Below, one piece after another: positions 6,295 through 9,450 of a stretch of DNA of 9,450 bases. Below the pieces are notes generated by a model, which did not search any database, had not been told where the DNA came from, and was given only the letters and a program-made list of their open reading frames with translations. Both the position numbers and the translations under genes were made by a program. How positions within the stretch are numbered: the first letter of the stretch is position 1; each line of letters starts with the position of its first letter. This DNA comes from Pseudomonadota bacterium (GTDB lineage Bacteria > Pseudomonadota > Alphaproteobacteria > Acetobacterales > Acetobacteraceae): assembly GCA_021819535.1 (NCBI GenBank), contig JAKAQU010000093.1:1-9450 (forward strand). Reading direction: 5' to 3'.

Positions 6295-7761
6295 ATGACC
6301 GCCGATGCCCATGCTGCGCCATTTTCTGCCGCCGCCGGCATGGCGGATCTGATCGTTCCGGTCATTCTCTCGGGAGGCTCGGGGACACGGCTTTGGCCGG
6401 TCTCGCGCGAGAGCTATCCCAAGCAATACTGGCCGCTGATCTCCGACCGCTCGCTGCTTCAGGACACGGCGCGGCGCGCCACCGGCCCCGGCTTCGCCGC
6501 GCCGATCGTCGTCTGCAACCACGAGCATCGGTTCATGATCGCCGAGCAATTGCGCAAGGGCGGGATCGAGAAAGCGCGGATTCTGCTTGAGCCGGTCGGG
6601 CGCAACAGCGCGCCCGCGATCACCGCCGCCGCCGTGCTCGTCGCCGAGGACGATCCGGACGCCGTCCTCTGGATGATGGCCGCCGATGCGGCGATCGGCG
6701 ATCTTTCGGCGCTCCATCGGGCGCTCGTCCCCGCGGTCGCGGCGGCGCGGGCAGGGCGGGTCGTGACCTTCGGCATGAGGCCGCATGCGCCCGAGACCGG
6801 CTATGGCTATATCGAGATCGGCGCGCCGCTCGCCGGGATCGAGGGGGCCCATGACCTCGCTCGTTTCGTCGAAAAGCCGGACGCCGAAACCGCCGCGCGC
6901 CTGGTCGGCTCGGGCCGGCATTTGTGGAATTCGGGCATGTTTCTGTTCACCGCGCGGCGATTGATCGCGGAAATGGCGGAACACGCGCCGGAGGTTTTGG
7001 CGGCGGTGCAAGCGGCGGTTGCTGGGCGGCGGGTGGATCTCGATTTTCTTCGCCTCGACGCCGAGGCTTTCGCCGCCGCGCCGTCGATCAGCCTCGACTA
7101 CGCCGTTGCCGAACGCACGCGCCATGCCGCCGTCGTGCCGGCCGATCTCGGCTGGTCGGATGTCGGGAGTTGGAGCGCGCTCTGGGAACTCGGCGAAAAG
7201 GACGAGGGCGGCAATGTTGCGGTCGGCGACGTTCTACTCGAAGCGGCGCGCGATTGCTATGTGCGGAGCGATGGCATGCTGACCGCCGTCGTCGGGCTTG
7301 AGAACGCCGTCGTGGTGGTGACCGAGGATGCGGTGCTGGCGCTCAACCGCGATCATGCGCAGGACGTGAAGAAAGTCGTCGATCGGCTGCGCGCCGCGGG
7401 ACGGGCGGAGGCGGTCGCGCATAATCGCTGCTATCGTCCCTGGGGCTTTTACGAGAGCCTGATCCAGGGCGACCGCTTCCAGGTCAAGCGCATCGTCGTC
7501 TCGCCGGGACAGAAGCTCTCGCTGCAGAAACATTTCCACCGCGCCGAGCATTGGGTGGTGGTGAACGGCACGGCGCTGGTCACGCGCGATGACCAGCAGA
7601 TTCTGCTGCGCGAGAACGAGAGCGTCTATCTCCCGCTCGGCAGCATGCATCGCCTGGAAAATCCCGGCCGCATTCCGCTCACCCTGATCGAGGTGCAATC
7701 CGGCGCCTATCTCGGCGAGGACGACATCGTCCGCTTCGACGACACCTATGGCCGCGCCTGA
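6295..7761 (+). CDS. manC: Mannose-1-phosphate guanylyltransferase / mannose-6-phosphate isomerase (type II)
   Basis: This 488-residue cytoplasmic enzyme of the ManC/AlgA/CpsB family should make GDP-mannose from mannose-1-phosphate and GTP and interconvert fructose-6-phosphate and mannose-6-phosphate. The N-terminal nucleotidyltransferase shows VILSGGSGTRLWPVSRESYPKQ-type signature residues at 23-44, EPVGRNSAPA (99-108), FVEKPD (191-196), NSGMFLF (212-218), SLDYAVAERT (266-275) and LGWSDVGSW (285-293). The C-terminal cupin-type isomerase domain (about 378-485) contains RPWGFYE (381-387), SPGQKLSLQKHFHRAEHW (403-420), NGTALV, LPLGSMHRLENPG (446-458) and LIEVQSG. The usual PADH motif reads AADA (129-132). 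The ATG at 6295 has GAGGAA at 6280-6285, nine bases upstream. Placed 65 bases after the glycosyltransferase gene, it probably provides GDP-mannose (or derived fucose or rhamnose) for that enzyme. Confidence 0.93.
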   Translation: MTADAHAAPFSAAAGMADLIVPVILSGGSGTRLWPVSRESYPKQYWPLISDRSLLQDTARRATGPGFAAPIVVCNHEHRFMIAEQLRKGGIEKARILLEPVGRNSAPAITAAAVLVAEDDPDAVLWMMAADAAIGDLSALHRALVPAVAAARAGRVVTFGMRPHAPETGYGYIEIGAPLAGIEGAHDLARFVEKPDAETAARLVGSGRHLWNSGMFLFTARRLIAEMAEHAPEVLAAVQAAVAGRRVDLDFLRLDAEAFAAAPSISLDYAVAERTRHAAVVPADLGWSDVGSWSALWELGEKDEGGNVAVGDVLLEAARDCYVRSDGMLTAVVGLENAVVVVTEDAVLALNRDHAQDVKKVVDRLRAAGRAEAVAHNRCYRPWGFYESLIQGDRFQVKRIVVSPGQKLSLQKHFHRAEHWVVVNGTALVTRDDQQILLRENESVYLPLGSMHRLENPGRIPLTLIEVQSGAYLGEDDIVRFDDTYGRA

Positions 7762-7780
7762 GCAGTCAACGGCGCGGTCG

Positions 7781-7798
7781 GCTTCTCACGTCAGAAGC
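7781..7798. terminator. Possible weak bidirectional hairpin between manC and the convergent regulator
   Basis: GCTTCT (7781-7786) and AGAAGC (7793-7798) form a perfect 6-bp stem with loop CACGTC in the 62-base gap between convergent stop codons. No T-run flanks it, so the terminator call rests mainly on position. Confidence 0.3.
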
Positions 7799-7823
7799 GG
7801 GGCAGACCGTGCCGCAAAGCGCG

Positions 7824-8342
7824 TCAAGCGTCGTCGCCATTGGACGCGGCGGGCGCATCGAGGCGCTCCATGTTCTCGAGAATGCTGAGCAGATAGTGCA
7901 ACATGCGTGCGGTGTCGTTGACTGAGAAGTCGGCGAGCACCTGTTCGTAGTAGGCGTGGATTTTCGGCAGCGCCAGCACCTGCCAGACGTATCGGCCGCT
8001 TTCCGTGATGGTCACCAGTCTTGCGCGCCGGTCGCGCGCGTCGGTCGCGAGGGCGATGTGGCCGTCACGCGCCATGCGGCTCAGCAGGCCCGTGATGTTC
8101 TGCCGGCTGACCATGAGATATTTCGCGAGATCGCCGACCGAAACGCCGCCTTGGACGGATTTGCGTGAGAGGGCGCCGAGGACCGCCCATTGCTGGGTGG
8201 TCAGTCCTTCCTTCTCCACCGCGCGGCTGCCGGTTTTATGCAACATATTGGCGCACTGATAGAGCCGAAAGAACAGCCTGTTGGCCATCTCGATCTTCGT
8301 GGTGCCATTGCTGCCCGCAATCGATGCCTTCTGTTTCGCCAT
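7824..8342 (-). CDS. badR: MarR-family transcriptional regulator, BadR-like
   Basis: This 172-residue winged-helix regulator probably controls the divergent ring-cleavage gene. The DNA-binding core runs over about residues 48-113: LTTQQWAVLGAL (47-58), a helix-turn-helix SVGDLAKYLMVSRQNITGLL (68-87) and the wing DARDRRARLVTIT (101-113), the typical MarR D-x-RD-x-R pattern. Flanking helices (about 18-45 and 125-162) should form the dimer interface. From memory the region MANRLFFRLYQCANMLHKTG and the C-terminal YYLLSILENM-like segment resemble BadR of Rhodopseudomonas palustris, a regulator of cyclohexanecarboxylate/benzoate degradation that responds to a CoA-thioester pathway intermediate. The start at 8342 is preceded by AGAGGGAA on its strand. 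The frame stays open upstream to 8495, but that extension reads backwards through the promoter and dehydrogenase remnant and is rejected. MarR membership is sure; the BadR assignment rests on similarity plus the badI neighbour. Confidence 0.85.
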   Translation of the reverse strand: MAKQKASIAGSNGTTKIEMANRLFFRLYQCANMLHKTGSRAVEKEGLTTQQWAVLGALSRKSVQGGVSVGDLAKYLMVSRQNITGLLSRMARDGHIALATDARDRRARLVTITESGRYVWQVLALPKIHAYYEQVLADFSVNDTARMLHYLLSILENMERLDAPAASNGDDA

Positions 8343-8349
8343 TTCCCTC

Positions 8350-8378
8350 TTGCCGAATGCGTGTGATCTCGATAATCT
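8350..8378 (+). promoter_or_regulatory. Candidate sigma-70-like promoter facing badI
   Basis: TTGCCG (8350-8355) and TAATCT (8373-8378) are separated by exactly 17 bases inside a 38% GC stretch (8351-8400). Matches to consensus are 4/6 and 3/6, including the key A2 and T6 of the -10 box. Transcription would begin near 8385, on the CAATATATTG palindrome, and cross the dehydrogenase remnant to badI. The -35 box lies just outside the badR start codon. Confidence 0.35.
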
Positions 8379-8382
8379 AAGG

Positions 8383-8392
8383 CAATATATTG
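8383..8392. promoter_or_regulatory. Candidate regulator operator in the badR-badI divergent region
   Basis: CAATATATTG is a perfect 10-bp palindrome located 41 bases upstream of the badR start and at the predicted start point of rightward transcription. MarR proteins bind as dimers to short AT-rich palindromes between divergent genes, so this is the natural operator candidate. No binding motif for BadR is asserted here; the assignment is inferred from symmetry and position. Confidence 0.35.
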
Positions 8393-8439
8393 TCGTATAT
8401 CGGGCCGCGGCAAGACGCAATCGGCCGGTAATCCGGGTC

Positions 8440-8573
8440 GCCCGCGCCATTCCGCTCGGCCGCCTCGGCCAGCCGGACGATCTCGCGAAGGCCATCGTCT
8501 TTTTCGGCTCCGACGAGGCCGCTTACATCACCGCCAGGTGCTGAGCGTCTCCGGCGGCCTGACCATGAACGGC
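8440..8573 (+). pseudogene. badH: Remnant of a short-chain dehydrogenase, C-terminal end of badH
   Basis: Read in the frame of base 8440, the DNA gives ARAIPLGRLGQPDDLAKA followed by IVFFGSDEAAYIT (to 8532). After a one-base slip it gives QVLSVSGGLTMNG (8535-8573). Joined, this is the classic C-terminal end of a short-chain dehydrogenase (substrate-loop side, G-R-x-G-x-P-x-D and SDxAxxITGQ, then V-x-GG). From memory it closely resembles BadH, the NAD-dependent 2-hydroxycyclohexanecarboxyl-CoA dehydrogenase of about 255 residues acting just before BadI. Only ~45 codons remain: the Rossmann glycine motif, the catalytic Ser-Tyr-Lys region and any start codon are absent. One base is missing near 8533 (GC where the Gly codon GGC is expected), giving a premature TGA at 8542, and the corrected frame has no stop before badI. 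It cannot encode an active enzyme. Confidence 0.8.
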
Positions 8574-8578
8574 GAACA

Positions 8579-8585
8579 AAAGGAA
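8579..8585 (+). promoter_or_regulatory. Ribosome binding site of badI
   Basis: AAGGAAA ends six bases before the ATG at 8592. It decides the start against the longer open frame from GTG 8538, whose extra 18 residues are badH-derived and linker sequence. Confidence 0.6.
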
Positions 8586-8591
8586 AGCGCC

Positions 8592-9374
8592 ATGAAGTAC
8601 GAGGATATTCTCTACGAGGTACGCAACGGTGTCGCCTGGATCATCATCAACCGGCCGGAGAAGATGAACGCCTTCCGTGGCACCACCTGCGATGAGATCA
8701 TCAAGGCGATGAACCGCGCCGGCTACGACAAATCGATCGGCGCCATCGTGCTCACCGGGGCTGGCGACAGGGCGTTTTGCACGGGCGGTGACCAATCGGC
8801 ACATAATGGCAATTATGATGGACGCGGCACGGTCGGCCTGCCAATGGAGGAGTTGCACACCGCTATCCGCGACGTGCCGAAGCCGGTGATCGCGCGCGTG
8901 CAGGGTTACGCCATCGGCGGCGGCAATGTGCTCGCCACGATCTGCGATCTGACGATCTGCTCGGAAAAGGCGATCTTCGGCCAGGTGGGCCCGAAGATGG
9001 GGTCGGTGGACCCCGGTTACGGCACCGCTTATCTCGCGCGGGTGGTCGGCGAGAAGAAGGCGCGCGAGATGTGGTATATGTGCCGTCGCTACTCGGGCAG
9101 GGAGGCCGAGGCGATGGGGCTGGCCAATCTCTGCGTGCCGCATGAGCAACTCGACGCCGAGGTGCAGAAATGGGGCGAGGAACTGTGCGAGCGCTCGCCC
9201 ACGGCGCTGGCCATCGCCAAGCGCAGCTTCAACATGGACACCGCCCATCAGGCCGGCATCGCCGGGCTTGGGATGTATGCGCTGAAGCTCTATTACGACA
9301 CGGACGAGTCGCGCGAGGGCGTGAAGGCGCTGAAGGAGAAGCGCCTGCCCGAGTTCCGCAAATACGCGAAGTGA
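8592..9374 (+). CDS. badI: 2-ketocyclohexanecarboxyl-CoA hydrolase (ring cleavage)
   Basis: This 260-residue crotonase-superfamily enzyme should hydrolyse 2-ketocyclohexane-1-carboxyl-CoA to pimeloyl-CoA, the ring-opening step of the R. palustris cyclohexanecarboxylate/benzoate pathway. Length equals that of BadI, and from memory the sequence is very close to it along its whole length. Visible features are RPEKMNAFRG (21-30), the oxyanion-hole segments FCTGGDQS (62-69) and YAIGGGN (106-112), the MenB-like active-site stretch GPKMGSVDPGYG (133-144), WYMCRRYSG (161-169) and the tail YYDTDESREGVKALKEKR (234-251). MenB (naphthoyl-CoA synthase) is the nearest alternative, but MNAFRGTTCDE and the BadR-like neighbour favour BadI. 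ATG 8592 is chosen because AAGGAAA (8579-8585) precedes it and BadI begins there; the frame remains open upstream to GTG 8538 only because it enters the badH remnant. A hairpin follows the stop. Confidence 0.92.
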   Translation: MKYEDILYEVRNGVAWIIINRPEKMNAFRGTTCDEIIKAMNRAGYDKSIGAIVLTGAGDRAFCTGGDQSAHNGNYDGRGTVGLPMEELHTAIRDVPKPVIARVQGYAIGGGNVLATICDLTICSEKAIFGQVGPKMGSVDPGYGTAYLARVVGEKKAREMWYMCRRYSGREAEAMGLANLCVPHEQLDAEVQKWGEELCERSPTALAIAKRSFNMDTAHQAGIAGLGMYALKLYYDTDESREGVKALKEKRLPEFRKYAK

Positions 9375-9383
9375 ATTGGCCTT

Positions 9384-9410
9384 CGGGCTCCCTCGCGGCG
9401 AGGAAGCCCG
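9384..9410 (+). terminator. Hairpin after badI
   Basis: CGGGCT-C-CCTCG (9384-9395) and CGAGG-A-AGCCCG (9399-9410) pair as 6 + 5 bp with one C/A mismatch and a CGG loop, beginning ten bases after the badI stop. The tail GTCTTCGCTGC is only mildly T-rich, so this is a plausible but not classical terminator. Confidence 0.5.
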
Positions 9411-9438
9411 TCTTCGCTGCCGACGTCTTCGCTGCCGA
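9409..9438. repeat. Tandem 15-bp direct repeat
   Basis: CGTCTTCGCTGCCGA occurs at 9409-9423 and again, exactly adjacent, at 9424-9438. The copies are identical. It lies between the badI hairpin and the window edge. The unit is a multiple of three, so it could be at the edge of a coding sequence, but the window ends too soon to tell. Confidence 0.7.
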
Positions 9439-9450
9439 TCATGCCGATGC

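Noticed and set aside
6172..7125. Antisense open frame of 317 codons opposite manC
   Set aside because: No domain signal, and the opposite strand encodes intact ManC motifs.
8417..8431. GCAATCGGCCGG TAA, which reads Ala-Ile-Gly-Arg-stop and recalls the Rossmann motif GGAIGR of the badH N-terminus
   Set aside because: Only four residues match and the surrounding bases give no further N-terminal dehydrogenase similarity. It may be a fossil of the deletion junction, but chance is as likely.
8343..8495. N-terminal extension of the MarR regulator to give 223 residues
   Set aside because: The extra 51 residues are read antisense through the badH remnant and the AT-rich promoter region; MarR proteins normally begin near the chosen start.

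Overview
The window looks like chromosomal DNA of a high-GC alphaproteobacterium. Codon third positions are strongly G/C, long antisense open frames shadow every gene, and the ring-cleavage pair at the right end resembles the benzoate/cyclohexanecarboxylate genes of Rhodopseudomonas palustris. A Rhodospirillales or Acetobacteraceae-like host is a guess; nothing here fixes the genus. No tRNA, rRNA, insertion sequence or CRISPR array was seen.

Layout. (1) 205-2100 (+) encodes a complete propionyl-CoA synthetase (PrpE type), followed by a strong GC hairpin. (2) 2101-2389 is a non-coding gap with a second hairpin and then a 133-base AT-rich island (41% GC). (3) 2390-6229 (+) encodes a very large glycan-assembly protein: five degenerate FD-x-x-(Y/W)Y repeats, a WbsX-type domain, a GT-B (GT4-like) transferase and a GT-A (GT2) transferase in one chain. 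Sixty-five bases later comes 6295-7761 (+), the bifunctional mannose-1-phosphate guanylyltransferase/phosphomannose isomerase ManC. The pair fits a surface-polysaccharide locus in which ManC supplies GDP-mannose. (4) 7824-8342 (-) is a MarR-family regulator that looks like BadR. It is divergent from 8592-9374 (+), a confident BadI (2-ketocyclohexanecarboxyl-CoA hydrolase, which opens the ring to pimeloyl-CoA).

The main discovery is between badR and badI. Bases about 8440-8573 encode only the last ~45 codons of a short-chain dehydrogenase matching the BadH C-terminus. They also carry a one-base frameshift, and once the frame is corrected there is no stop before badI. In R. palustris, as I recall it, badR is divergent from badH-badI. 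The window therefore looks like that arrangement after an internal deletion removed most of badH (2-hydroxycyclohexanecarboxyl-CoA dehydrogenase) but left the divergent control region and badI intact. BadI would then depend on a dehydrogenase encoded elsewhere, or the pathway is decaying.

The three blocks (propionate activation, polysaccharide synthesis, alicyclic ring cleavage) do not form one obvious pathway. I see no clearly new multi-gene system. The most unusual items are the badH remnant, the multi-domain glycosyltransferase, and the altered nucleotide-binding motif in ManC.
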